Shown piece after piece: positions 23,618 to 31,796 of a stretch of DNA of 41,191 nucleotides. The position numbers and the translations under genes were made by a program. The notes beneath the pieces were generated by a model. The model saw only the letters and a program-made list of their open reading frames with translations, searched no databases and was not told the origin of the DNA. Each line of letters begins with the position of its first letter. Positions within the stretch are counted from its first letter, which is position 1. Origin of the DNA: Chloroflexota bacterium (GTDB taxonomy: Bacteria; Chloroflexota; Dehalococcoidia; Lucifugimonadales; G022566795); the NCBI GenBank assembly GCA_022566795.1, contig JADFIF010000008.1:1-41191 (forward strand), written 5' to 3'.

Positions 23618-24321
23618 GCAGCGACTCTGTCCGCGTAGCGCAGCACTTGCTCGACGATGGCGGGCTGTAACTGAAGGTCGCTGGCGATGAAGTCAATCAA
23701 CTGGCCACCATCTTTCCAACGTTTGTGAATAGCTCCAACCGTGACCCTCCTATCAGGGATAGTAGGCAGTCCTGCGCTAAACTTAGGGTCGATGACGATC
23801 GGAACCGTACGCCCTACAGGGAACCAACGAGAAACAAGCTCGCGTTCATCGAAGTCGAAGGTTTCAATGGCGGTGACAACATGCCCTGGCAGAGTTAACT
23901 GGCCAGATTCAGGATTCAACACGACGAACTTGCCTCCGGGTTCGGCGGCTTCAAACTCGGCGAGAATGCGCGGGCCATCTGAAGCGAATTTGAGACGCGC
24001 AAATGGGTAATTGGGTTCCCAAGCTCGCCGCGCGTACTCGTGTGCTCTACGCACGCGCTGTAGGCTAATACTCCGCTTTCGGAACTGACCGGCGACATAG
24101 ATTTCGGCCAGTTGTAGAAATGACACTTCAATGTTGCTGTCACGTGGCTGTTCTTTAGGTTCCTCGAAAACTGGAGCCATATGGCTAGTCGGTGTCTCAT
24201 AGCCATATAGCCATCTCCGAACAGTCGAAGACGAGACATGAGCAAGGCGAGCAGCTTCTGGAACTGTGTAGAGGGGACCAGTCCGCCAGCCATTCGAGGC
24301 TAATAGGTTCTCATTAGACAT
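23614..24321 (-). CDS. VapB45-like antitoxin (HTH plus DUF433)
   Basis: 235 aa from the ATG at 24321 (MSNENLLASNGW), with GGAGG about 10 nt upstream; the tracked 24381 start is less likely. A MerR-like helix-turn-helix lies at about 18-40 (YTVPEAARLAHVSSSTVRRWLYG). The C-terminus (about 185-235, RRVTVGAIHKRW...IVEQVLRYADR) is a DUF433-type domain. This pairing is as I recall it for Mycobacterium VapB45, next to a PIN-like partner. It should bind and silence the toxin and repress its own promoter. Base composition looks lower in GC than the neighbours, suggesting acquisition. Confidence 0.78.
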   Translation of the reverse strand: MSNENLLASNGWRTGPLYTVPEAARLAHVSSSTVRRWLYGYETPTSHMAPVFEEPKEQPRDSNIEVSFLQLAEIYVAGQFRKRSISLQRVRRAHEYARRAWEPNYPFARLKFASDGPRILAEFEAAEPGGKFVVLNPESGQLTLPGHVVTAIETFDFDERELVSRWFPVGRTVPIVIDPKFSAGLPTIPDRRVTVGAIHKRWKDGGQLIDFIASDLQLQPAIVEQVLRYADRVAA

Positions 24322-24526
24322 GGCCAAAGTCCCTCCGTGAGTCGCGACGGTCCCCGCAGTCGTCAGCCGGCCTCCCGCCAACTAGCTGAATCGTGCTGAA
24401 CAGTGCACAGAACGTTTGTGCTTTTTCTGCTCCTGAGACATCATACCGGATTTCACCCCGACCGGGTGGATTTCGACTTGCCTCCCAGCGAGTCGGCGGT
24501 AGCGATTGGTCCTCACGCTCACTTGG

Positions 24527-25396
24527 CTAATGGGCCTTCTTCTTGCGAAGCGCCGCCAGCACCTCGTTGAGGCTGCCGGAGCGGAAGCCGTCGAGGTCCA
24601 TCGTCACGTAGGAGTAGCCGATGGACCTGAAGTACTCGGTAACGCGGGTCCGAACGTCCTCTTCGGTCAACGTTATGAAATCCTCGGGCTCGACCTCGAT
24701 GCGTGCGATCGTGTCGTGGTGGCGGACCCTCAGCTGCTTGATGCCGAGCCCGTGCAGAAACTCCTCTGCCTTGGCGATGCGCGTCAGCGCTTCCACCGAC
24801 ACGGGGGTGCCGTACGGGATGCGCGAGGAGAGACACGCCTGCGCTGGCTTGTCCCAGGTCGGGAGGTTCATGTCCCTGGACAGCGAGCGGATCTCCGCCT
24901 TGGAGAGCTCCGCTTCGACCAGAGGGCTACGAACGCCGTACTGCTTGGCCGCCTTCTGGCCGGGCCGGAAGTCGCCAAGGTCGTCCGTGTTCGTGCCGTT
25001 GGCGACCCACGCGAACCTCCCGTCAGCCGTGTAGCGCGCCAGGTGCGTGTAGAGCTCGTCCTTGCAGAAGAAGCAGCGGTTGGGGTCGTTGGCCTGGTAG
25101 TCCTCTCGCTCGACCTCCTGCGTCTCGATGACCTGGTGGTTCAGCCCGATGCGCTCCGCCAGCTCGATGGCTTCGCGTAGCTCGGAGGGCGCCAGGCTCG
25201 GTGACTTGGCGGTGACGGCGAGCGCCTTCGCACCGAGGACGCCGTTTGCGGTCGCGGCCAGAAACGCGCTGTCGACGCCTCCAGAGTACGCGACGATGAC
25301 CGAGCCCATCTCCTCCACGACGGCCCGAAGCGTCTCGAGCTTTTGCCTCGTCTCCGCAGTCGGGGTCTCGATGGATGGCTGGCTATCGGTTGCCAC
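24527..25396 (-). CDS. larE: ATP-dependent sacrificial sulfur transferase LarE
   Basis: 289 aa, GTG start with GGGAGG 6 nt upstream. LarE adenylates a pyridinium carboxylate and donates sulfur from its own cysteine while building the nickel-pincer cofactor of lactate racemase and relatives. Visible: the PP-loop SGGVDSA near residue 40, NRCFFCKDELY, TNTDDLGDFRPG, and KPAQACLSSRIPYG, whose Cys is the sacrificial one in characterised LarE. Neither larA, larB nor larC lies in this window, so partners must be elsewhere or the product serves another purpose. Confidence 0.92.
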   Translation of the reverse strand: MATDSQPSIETPTAETRQKLETLRAVVEEMGSVIVAYSGGVDSAFLAATANGVLGAKALAVTAKSPSLAPSELREAIELAERIGLNHQVIETQEVEREDYQANDPNRCFFCKDELYTHLARYTADGRFAWVANGTNTDDLGDFRPGQKAAKQYGVRSPLVEAELSKAEIRSLSRDMNLPTWDKPAQACLSSRIPYGTPVSVEALTRIAKAEEFLHGLGIKQLRVRHHDTIARIEVEPEDFITLTEEDVRTRVTEYFRSIGYSYVTMDLDGFRSGSLNEVLAALRKKKAH

Positions 25397-25530
25397 GCTC
25401 GCCTCCCGGCTCTTTCTCGCTGGCGCGCGCTCACTGCAGGCGCTAGCGCCGCCCAGCTACTCAAGTCGTCGTCGCGGTACCTTTCGATTGGCCTCGCCTA
25501 TCGCTCATGGTGAGGCCTTCGGCAAGGTCG

Positions 25531-26421
25531 CTACTCGGCCATCATGGCCTCGATGATGGCCCTCATCTCCCCTGCATAGCAGTCGTAGGAGCGGTTCTGA
25601 TACTTCAGGACCCGTTGGGACTCCACCGTATCGTACCAGTCCATCCAGCCGGGCGAGTCGCGATACACCGCTTCATCGGCGGGCGCTCCGACGAAGTCGT
25701 AGAAGTCCGAGGCGTAGTCCCTGCCCCTGCGCTGCCACGTCGGCCCTCCCGCGATGTTGAATACCCTCCCCGCCGCGTCGGGATTCTCGGCCGACGCATA
25801 GAGCGCGTCGACGACATCGTCTCGATGCACCATCTCCACGCGCTGATCGGGTAGGAACGGCCAGGCTTCGGGGGGCTCGAGGAACGCGGGCACCGCGATA
25901 CCCGCTATGCGAAGAATTACGGTCTTCAGGTCCGATGCCAGCACGACTCGCTCCGCGGCTATCTTGCTCTCGGCGTAGATGTCGATGGCGCTCTGGGAGT
26001 GGTCGACACCTATCGGGGGGTCCTCGCAAGAGGTATCGCCGTAGGTGCTTATGGATGAGGGGAAGACCAGCGTCGCGTCGCTGCTTACCTGCTCCAGGGC
26101 CTTGACCATAGTCTCAGTCCCGCCGACGTTCACGTCGAGTGTGCGGTCGCGGTCTCGCTCGCTATTGGGTGGTAGCAGGGCCGCCAGATGCACGATAGCG
26201 CTCACGCCCTCGGCTGCGGCCGCCACCGCGTCGTAGTCGGTCACGTCGCCCTTTACGATCTCGACACCCGTCCGGCCTCCGATGGCTGAGAAATCCATCG
26301 TTGGGAGGTCGAAAACAACGACACTCCGGCCCTCACCCAGGAACCGCTCGGCCAGGCGCACCCCAACGCTGCCCGCGCCGCCCGTAATCAGGACGGGCCC
26401 TTCGGCATCGCTCGGGGTCAC
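25531..26421 (-). CDS. NAD-dependent epimerase/dehydratase (extended SDR)
   Basis: 296 aa, GTG start overlapping the upstream stop by 4 nt (GTGA). Rossmann loop ITGGAGSVG near the N-terminus, HLAALLPP, the catalytic-type YAESK, and VHRDDVVDALY. Family members act on nucleotide sugars or on small carbonyl compounds; the substrate here is unknown. It sits in a minus-strand run with a small unknown protein and a DUF362 protein upstream, and larE 134 nt downstream. Confidence 0.88.
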   Translation of the reverse strand: MTPSDAEGPVLITGGAGSVGVRLAERFLGEGRSVVVFDLPTMDFSAIGGRTGVEIVKGDVTDYDAVAAAAEGVSAIVHLAALLPPNSERDRDRTLDVNVGGTETMVKALEQVSSDATLVFPSSISTYGDTSCEDPPIGVDHSQSAIDIYAESKIAAERVVLASDLKTVILRIAGIAVPAFLEPPEAWPFLPDQRVEMVHRDDVVDALYASAENPDAAGRVFNIAGGPTWQRRGRDYASDFYDFVGAPADEAVYRDSPGWMDWYDTVESQRVLKYQNRSYDCYAGEMRAIIEAMMAE

Positions 26422-26741
26422 GTCAGGGTGGTCCCCTTCATGCCGGCCTTCTCGATGACGTTCTGCGCGCTGCTGATGAGCCGCTGCATCCCCGGTCCAA
26501 AACTATCCCAATCGTCCTTCTCACGCAGCGCCAGCAGGGACTCGGCATCCCGGCTGCATGCGCGGGTCACAGGGATGCTGGGCATCGTCTTGAAGAAGAA
26601 GGTGCCGCTGACTTCGCCAAACTTGGCGACGATCTCGGTAATGGATTCTTCCCATGCCCGGTTCCGAGCACCTAGCCCGTCTGCGATCTTCTCGCAGACG
26701 GCAACGGTCTCATCGAGCATCTCCTGGCCGGATTGCGGCAT
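26418..26741 (-). CDS. Small conserved-looking protein of unknown function
   Basis: 107 aa, ATG with GAGGAG 8 nt upstream. Predicted mainly helical and soluble (ETVAVCEKIADGLGARNRAWEES; DAESLLALREKDDWDSFG). No signal peptide, membrane segment or known motif. It lies between the DUF362 gene (36 nt) and the epimerase (4-nt overlap), so it is translated from the same mRNA. Confidence 0.72.
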   Translation of the reverse strand: MPQSGQEMLDETVAVCEKIADGLGARNRAWEESITEIVAKFGEVSGTFFFKTMPSIPVTRACSRDAESLLALREKDDWDSFGPGMQRLISSAQNVIEKAGMKGTTLT

Positions 26742-26776
26742 GTAGCAGCTCCTCGCTCACGCGCTGATGGCCCACT

Positions 26777-28198
26777 CTAATCGTCGTCGGCGGGGGCTAG
26801 AATCTCCTCCTCGACCTCAGCATGGTAGCCGTTCGTCGAGTGCTCGTAGTGTCGCTTCATGGCCTCGAGATCGACCTCGTCGTTGCGTGCGAACCCCTTG
26901 CCGTCATGTCGGTCGTAGGGGAACGGCGTGAACTTGTCGAAACGGTCTGCGAACCGCTGCCGGCTGGCCCTACGGTCGTACGGGAACCGGTACTTGGCGC
27001 CGTCGGCGGGCTCGACGTCCACCAGCGAGTAGTCGCGGCTCCCCAGCCCGATTTCGTGGCCGGTATTGATACTGGCGACCTCGCTCTGCCCGTGGAACGT
27101 CGCTGCGGCGGCCTCGAACTTGCGGTCGCCGGCGTGGTGTGCCTCCATGAGCTCCGCCGCCGAGCCCAGAATTCCTACAGATTCCTTCGCCTTGTCGACG
27201 CATGCCATGTCAATGGCCACCGCGTCTGTGCTGGCGAACACGCCCAGGTGCGGAACGATGGGGACGTCGGCGTGGTTGGCGCAGTCGCACCGCGGAGACA
27301 CGTCGATGGCCATGTTGATGTAGCCGACCTTGTCCCGCCCCACGGCCTTTTCGACGCCCAGGCAGGCGTCGGCGATGGCAACGTCCACCGCGTCGAAGTT
27401 GATCGGTGGGATGTCGAGTATGCCACGAGGCCCCATGACTCCGAAGCAGCCCAGGCAGGTGGTGCACTTCTCGCGCTCCCACTCCAGCTCGTCGTTCTCG
27501 TTGATGTGATACAGCTTGAAGGGGCAGCAGTCCTCGAGTATCTCCCAGTCGGGAGTCTCAGCCTTGCCCTTGAACGCCTCCGGATGGAAGTTGGCTGCCG
27601 CACCCAGGCCGTAGTTGGGATGGCCGCCCATGTGCACGTTTAGCTTGCCTCGCTTGGACTGGGCGCCGATGCCGAGGTTCTTCAGCGCCCCGCCGATGAC
27701 GCCCATGGCGTGGCCCTTGAAGTGCGTCAGGGCGATGAGGACGTCGGCGGCGGCGATGGCCTGCGCCACGTATGCCTCCTTCAGCAGGTACCCTTCCGGA
27801 AGGTCGACGCGGAAGTCGCTCGTGCCGATGAAGCCGTCGGCGCAGATGAACGGGCAACCCAGCGTCGCCGAGGTGTAGCCATTCCGTTCGGCGGTGAGCA
27901 ATATGTCCAGCTCCGAGGAGCGCGAGCCCCACGGCGAATATGTGGACGTGGTCGTGTCGCAGACGAAGGGCCTGCCGCCCAGCTCCTTGACTCGGTCGGC
28001 CAGCGCTCGGGCGTAGACGGGGCGCAGGTAGGCCGTGTTGTTCCACTCGCCGCAGTGGATTTTGATGGCCACCATGTCGTTCGGCTTGATCATCTTGTCC
28101 AGCTCGGCGGCGTCGAACACCGTCAGCATCTTCGCTACCAGGCTTGTCTCCGTCGACTCCGAGTGGGCGTCCATGTAGTAGACCTTCGACCTAGCCAT
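26777..28198 (-). CDS. DUF362-domain iron-sulfur protein
   Basis: 473 aa from the ATG at 28198 (MARSKVYYMDAH), which has GGAGG 5 nt upstream; the tracked TTG at 28213 is unlikely. The DUF362 core contains MVAIKIHCGEWNNTAYLRP, LIALTHFKGHAMGVIGGALKNLGIG and AIDMACVD. A cysteine cluster REKCTTCLGCFG near the middle, with CCPF just before, suggests an iron-sulfur cluster of 4Fe-4S type, though fewer cysteines are present than in a classical two-cluster ferredoxin. Function is unknown for the family. It is the first gene of a minus-strand cluster with a 107-aa protein and an epimerase. Confidence 0.87.
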   Translation of the reverse strand: MARSKVYYMDAHSESTETSLVAKMLTVFDAAELDKMIKPNDMVAIKIHCGEWNNTAYLRPVYARALADRVKELGGRPFVCDTTTSTYSPWGSRSSELDILLTAERNGYTSATLGCPFICADGFIGTSDFRVDLPEGYLLKEAYVAQAIAAADVLIALTHFKGHAMGVIGGALKNLGIGAQSKRGKLNVHMGGHPNYGLGAAANFHPEAFKGKAETPDWEILEDCCPFKLYHINENDELEWEREKCTTCLGCFGVMGPRGILDIPPINFDAVDVAIADACLGVEKAVGRDKVGYINMAIDVSPRCDCANHADVPIVPHLGVFASTDAVAIDMACVDKAKESVGILGSAAELMEAHHAGDRKFEAAAATFHGQSEVASINTGHEIGLGSRDYSLVDVEPADGAKYRFPYDRRASRQRFADRFDKFTPFPYDRHDGKGFARNDEVDLEAMKRHYEHSTNGYHAEVEEEILAPADDD

Positions 28199-28309
28199 CC
28201 GTGCCTCCCTCAAGATGATGCAGCCCAGTGCTAGCGGCCGTATGACGCGCGACCGTCAGTTTCGCTGGCCGCCGGCGGGCTCAAACCGACGATACGCCAG
28301 AATAGGTCG

Positions 28310-28339
28310 AGAGTAGCATCGAAACTGCCACGTTGTCAA
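28310..28339 (-). promoter_or_regulatory. Predicted promoter of the DUF362 cluster
   Basis: Minus-strand TTGACA (28339-28334), 18-nt spacer, TACTCT (28315-28310). The -35 is perfect and the -10 weak (3/6). A leader of about 105 nt would precede the DUF362 ATG. Confidence 0.5.
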
Positions 28340-28462
28340 TGAGTCGTACACCCTTCGCGCCCGTCTCCCAAGGCGTAGATTCCATTCCTGACCCGTTCCC
28401 GTTAGAATGGTCCCGACCCCGGATTCGAGGTGACTCCGCCCGCCGGCGCGAGGTAGCTGAGC

Positions 28463-29323
28463 ATGAAAGTTGACCGCCTGCCCATGAACCCTATCATCCG
28501 TCCGCACATGGATGGGCGTATGGGGCACAACATCAACGGCCCCTCGCTCATACGGGTGCCGGATTGGCTGCCGAACCCCCTGGGAAAATACTACCTCTAC
28601 TTCGCCCACCACAGGGGCGACTACATTCGGCTTGCTTACGCCGATGAGCTCGGCGGGCCCTGGAAGATGCACGAGCCGGGGACTCTGCGCTTGGAGAGCG
28701 CCCACTGCATCGATCACGTGGCATCGCCCGACATCCACGTCGACGAGGAAAACCGCACGATACGCATGTACTACCACGGGGTGTCCTCCGAGGGCGGGCA
28801 GCGGTCGCACGTGGCCCTGTCCGACGACGGTATCGGCTTCACCGCCCACCCGGAGCCGCTCGGAACCCCTTACTTTCGAGCCTTCACGTGGCGGGGCAGC
28901 CACTACGCCCTGGCTATGCGCGGAATTTTCTTCCGGTCCCCGGACGGACTCCGAGGTTTCGAGACCGGCCCAACTCTATTCTCTCCCCATATGCGCCATC
29001 TGGCGGTGCGGATCGTCGGGGAGACGCTGCACGTCTTCTACTCCAATGCGGGCGATTGCCCGGAGCGAATCCTCCACGCGGCGGTAGAGATGGGAGACGA
29101 TTGGCTGAAGTGGACGGCCTCGGAGCCCGACCTGGTCATCGAGCCCGAAGAATCCTACGAGGGCGCCGCGCTGCCGCTAAAGCCGTCGGTGAGAGGCTTG
29201 GCGCCCGAGCCCGTAAGAGAGCTCCGGGACCCCGCGATATTCGAGGAGGACGGGCAGGTCTATCTGCTATACTCGGTAGCCGGCGAGCAGGGAATAGCGA
29301 TCGCCCGTCTTTCGGGCCCGTAG
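28463..29323 (+). CDS. Five-bladed beta-propeller, glycosidase-like (GH43/GH62/GH32 clan)
   Basis: 286 aa. The repeated blade pattern is visible: GKYYLYFAHHRGDYIRLAYAD, RTIRMYYHGV, HYALAMRGIFFRSPDG, HVFYSNAG, and QVYLLYSVAGEQGIAIARL. Acidic residues at typical positions include SPDIHVDEE and LRDPAIFEEDG. No signal peptide is seen, so it is probably cytoplasmic. Sugar substrate and catalytic competence cannot be judged from this. It lies upstream of an MBL-fold gene on the same strand. Confidence 0.8.
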   Translation: MKVDRLPMNPIIRPHMDGRMGHNINGPSLIRVPDWLPNPLGKYYLYFAHHRGDYIRLAYADELGGPWKMHEPGTLRLESAHCIDHVASPDIHVDEENRTIRMYYHGVSSEGGQRSHVALSDDGIGFTAHPEPLGTPYFRAFTWRGSHYALAMRGIFFRSPDGLRGFETGPTLFSPHMRHLAVRIVGETLHVFYSNAGDCPERILHAAVEMGDDWLKWTASEPDLVIEPEESYEGAALPLKPSVRGLAPEPVRELRDPAIFEEDGQVYLLYSVAGEQGIAIARLSGP

Positions 29324-29400
29324 GCTTGCGGCGAGGCTGACCGCCCAAGGTCGCCCGGGCCCGCTGGAGCCCTCTGGCGGGAGCGCATCGAGGACCTCCA

Positions 29401-30249
29401 ATTTCGGCGCAGAAGGTAACGACACACGTACATCGCGTCACCGTGGGCGAGGGCGCCTTCGTCGGCGTCTACGCGCCCAACGTCTATCTGGTCCTGGGCG
29501 ATGGTAAGGCCGCCTTCATCGACACGGCCTACGGCAAGGACGATGAGGTCAGGGCGCAGCTTGGGGCCTGGGAAGCCCTGGGCAGCCCTCCGGTAGCAGG
29601 CATAATTCTCACGCACCGGCACGGTGACCACATCGGCGGCGCGGTGCGGCTGCACGAGGCGACCGGCGGACCGATTCTTACGAGTTACGAAGAGCGAGCA
29701 GCGGTAGACGCCGGCCTAACAGGCGGCAAGGTCGGCAGGGTTGTCCGGTCCGGCGATACGCTCGACCTGGGCGGCACTACGCTGGAGTTCATTGAGACTC
29801 CCGGCCATACGCTGGGCAGCCTGTGCATCTATCTGCGTGAGGACAGCGTGCTGTTCAGCGGCGACATGATCCTCGGCACGGGGACCACGGTGATCAGTCC
29901 AGACCACGGAGACATGCGCCTGTACATCGAGTCGCTACGCGGGCTGCTGGACTACCACGCGGCCGTCATCGCTCCCGGTCACGGCCCCGAGATTTATGCG
30001 GCCAACGCCAAGATTCAGAGCCTGATAGACCATCGCCTGGACCGGGAAGCCCAGCTCCTGCGCCTCATCGGTGAGGGCAAGCACACCATCGGAGAGCTGT
30101 TTCAGGCCGTATACCCCGAGCTTCATCCCGGGCTCCACGACACGGCTCGCAGTCAGATACGAGCTCATTTGAACAAGCTCGAGCAGGACGGCGGGGTCCA
30201 GATGAACAGGGAAGGGCTCTGGTCTGTCAGAGAAAGTCGCCCATCTTGA
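29401..30249 (+). CDS. MBL-fold metallo-hydrolase (LACTB2/glyoxalase-II-like), possible ATT start
   Basis: The tracked start is GTG at 29443, giving 268 aa but no ribosome-binding site and a clipped first strand. An in-frame ATT at 29401 has GAGGA exactly 6 nt upstream and restores VTTHVHRVTVGEGAFVGVYAPNVYLV, the usual first strands of this fold; no ATG/GTG/TTG lies between the upstream stop and 29443. Metal site: THRHGDHIGG (HxHxDH), TPGHTLGS, SGDMILG and APGHGP. A helical C-terminal part with a winged-helix look (ARSQIRAHLNKLEQDGGV) resembles LACTB2-type members. Substrate unknown. lysA follows 31 nt later. Confidence 0.85.
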   Translation: MSAQKVTTHVHRVTVGEGAFVGVYAPNVYLVLGDGKAAFIDTAYGKDDEVRAQLGAWEALGSPPVAGIILTHRHGDHIGGAVRLHEATGGPILTSYEERAAVDAGLTGGKVGRVVRSGDTLDLGGTTLEFIETPGHTLGSLCIYLREDSVLFSGDMILGTGTTVISPDHGDMRLYIESLRGLLDYHAAVIAPGHGPEIYAANAKIQSLIDHRLDREAQLLRLIGEGKHTIGELFQAVYPELHPGLHDTARSQIRAHLNKLEQDGGVQMNREGLWSVRESRPS

Positions 30250-30280
30250 TACGCGAAGTTGTGCCCTCGAGGAGCCCCCC

Positions 30281-31594
30281 ATGACCTTCCCAAACGCAAG
30301 CCTGTTCCCCGAAACGGCGTCGGTCAACGCCGCCGGTCGCCTGGAGATCGGCGGCTGCGACACGGCCGACCTGGCGGTCGAGTTCGGCACGCCCCTGTAC
30401 CTGTTCGACGAGGATACGCTCAGGGGGATGTGCCGGGAGTTCGTCGGCGAGTTCACGCGGCGATACGATAATACGAGGGTAGCCTACGCCGCCAAGGCGT
30501 TCCTCAATCCGGCCATAGCAATAGTGATCAAAGATGAGGACCTGGCGCTGGACGTCGTGTCGGGCGGCGAGCTGGCGGTGGCTGCCGCGGTGGACTTCCC
30601 GCCCGACCGCGTCTACTTCCACGGCAATAACAAGACTCCAGACGAGCTTCGCATGGCCCTCGACTTCGGCATCGGCCGGGTCGTCGTCGACGGCTTCTCC
30701 GAGCTGCAGCTTCTCGACTCGCTGGCTCGCGAGAAAGGCGTCGTTCAGGACGTGATGCTCCGGCTGTCGCCCGGTGTCGATCCGCACACTCACGCGCATA
30801 CGACGACCGGCACCCTGGACAGCAAGTTCGGAATACCCATAGAGACGGGCGACGCCGCTCGCGCGGTACATGACGCCGTGCGAGCGCCCAACCTCAAACT
30901 GATAGGGCTGCACTTCCATCTCGGCTCGCCGATATTCGAGCTTGAGCCGTACTCGATCGCCATCGACACCGTCCTGACCTTTGCCGCCGAGCTCGTGCGG
31001 GACGGCCTGGAGCTCGAGGAGTTCAGCCCCGGAGGCGGCTTCGCCATCGGCTACGTCACGGAGCAGCCTCCTCCGCCTATCGCCGACTACGCCGAGGTGA
31101 TCACCTCCATGCTGAAGCGGCGATGCGACGACCTTGGCTTGGCGCGTCCCAGACTCGTCGTCGAGCCGGGGCGCTCGATCGTCGGACGCGCCGGAGTCGC
31201 CCTCTACACAGTCGGTGCGATCAAGGATATTCCGGGGGTGCGCAAGTACGTGTCGCTGGACGGAGGCATGGGCGATAACATTCGCCCGGCGCTCTACGGC
31301 GCGGAGTACGAGGCGGTGCTCGCAAACCGCACCTCCGACGGGCCCAAGGAGACGGTCACTCTGGCCGGAAAATTCTGCGAGTCCGGCGATTTCCTCATAC
31401 GAGATATCGCGCTGCCCTCCCTGGCCTCCGGGGACCTTGTGGCCATGCCGTCGTCGGGCGCCTACGCTCCCGCCATGGCAAGCAACTACAACCTGAATCC
31501 TCGGCCCGCCATGGTCATGGTCAAAGACGGCACGGCCCGGCTCATTCGACGGCGCGAGAGCTACAAGGACATGATGCTTTCCGACATCTTCTAA
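30281..31594 (+). CDS. lysA: Diaminopimelate decarboxylase
   Basis: 437 aa, ATG with GAGGAG 6 nt upstream. Last step of lysine biosynthesis: PLP-dependent decarboxylation of meso-diaminopimelate. Fold-type III features: TPLYLFDEDTL, YAAKAF with the PLP lysine (about residue 72), GLHFHLGSPI, SPGGGFAIGY for the phosphate of PLP, EPGRSIVG, and CESGDFL supplying active-site residues from the second subunit. It ends normally. Ornithine or other amino acid decarboxylases of the same fold are possible but less likely from the overall pattern. Confidence 0.93.
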   Translation: MTFPNASLFPETASVNAAGRLEIGGCDTADLAVEFGTPLYLFDEDTLRGMCREFVGEFTRRYDNTRVAYAAKAFLNPAIAIVIKDEDLALDVVSGGELAVAAAVDFPPDRVYFHGNNKTPDELRMALDFGIGRVVVDGFSELQLLDSLAREKGVVQDVMLRLSPGVDPHTHAHTTTGTLDSKFGIPIETGDAARAVHDAVRAPNLKLIGLHFHLGSPIFELEPYSIAIDTVLTFAAELVRDGLELEEFSPGGGFAIGYVTEQPPPPIADYAEVITSMLKRRCDDLGLARPRLVVEPGRSIVGRAGVALYTVGAIKDIPGVRKYVSLDGGMGDNIRPALYGAEYEAVLANRTSDGPKETVTLAGKFCESGDFLIRDIALPSLASGDLVAMPSSGAYAPAMASNYNLNPRPAMVMVKDGTARLIRRRESYKDMMLSDIF

Positions 31595-31632
31595 GCTGGA
31601 CCCACCGTCCCGCGAGGGGAGCTCGTCTATTA

Positions 31633-31796
31633 GCGGCTGCGGAAAAATGGGGAGTGCAGAGGGGCTAAGCCCCTTTGCCGGGAGTCTGAGGGTGTCCCTC
31701 AGACACAAATTCCCCTTTCCTCACTCGAAAGGGCGCCAAAGAGCCTGCCCTGAGCATCGCCGAACGGGATGGTCGAAAGAGCTTTTCAGCGCCCTA
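31633..31796 (+). repeat. MITE-like repeat, copy 3
   Basis: 164 bp. Left end GCGGCTGCGGAAAAA, right end CTTTTCAGCGCCCTA. The first hairpin is AGGGGCTAAGCCCCT, completely different in sequence from the TCCCGA...TCGGGA hairpin of copies 1 and 2 but equally well paired. A second hairpin GTCTGAGGG-TGT-CCCTCAGAC is perfect. One AGCCTGCCCTGAGC module follows. The right end abuts the stop codon of the vanZ-like gene on the other strand. Confidence 0.8.

Noticed and set aside
28256-28903. 215-aa minus ORF before the DUF362 gene
   Set aside because: Antisense to the N-terminal half of the propeller protein; no motif or start signal.
30227-31708. 493-aa minus ORF opposite lysA
   Set aside because: Antisense shadow; runs from repeat DNA through lysA without any protein motif.
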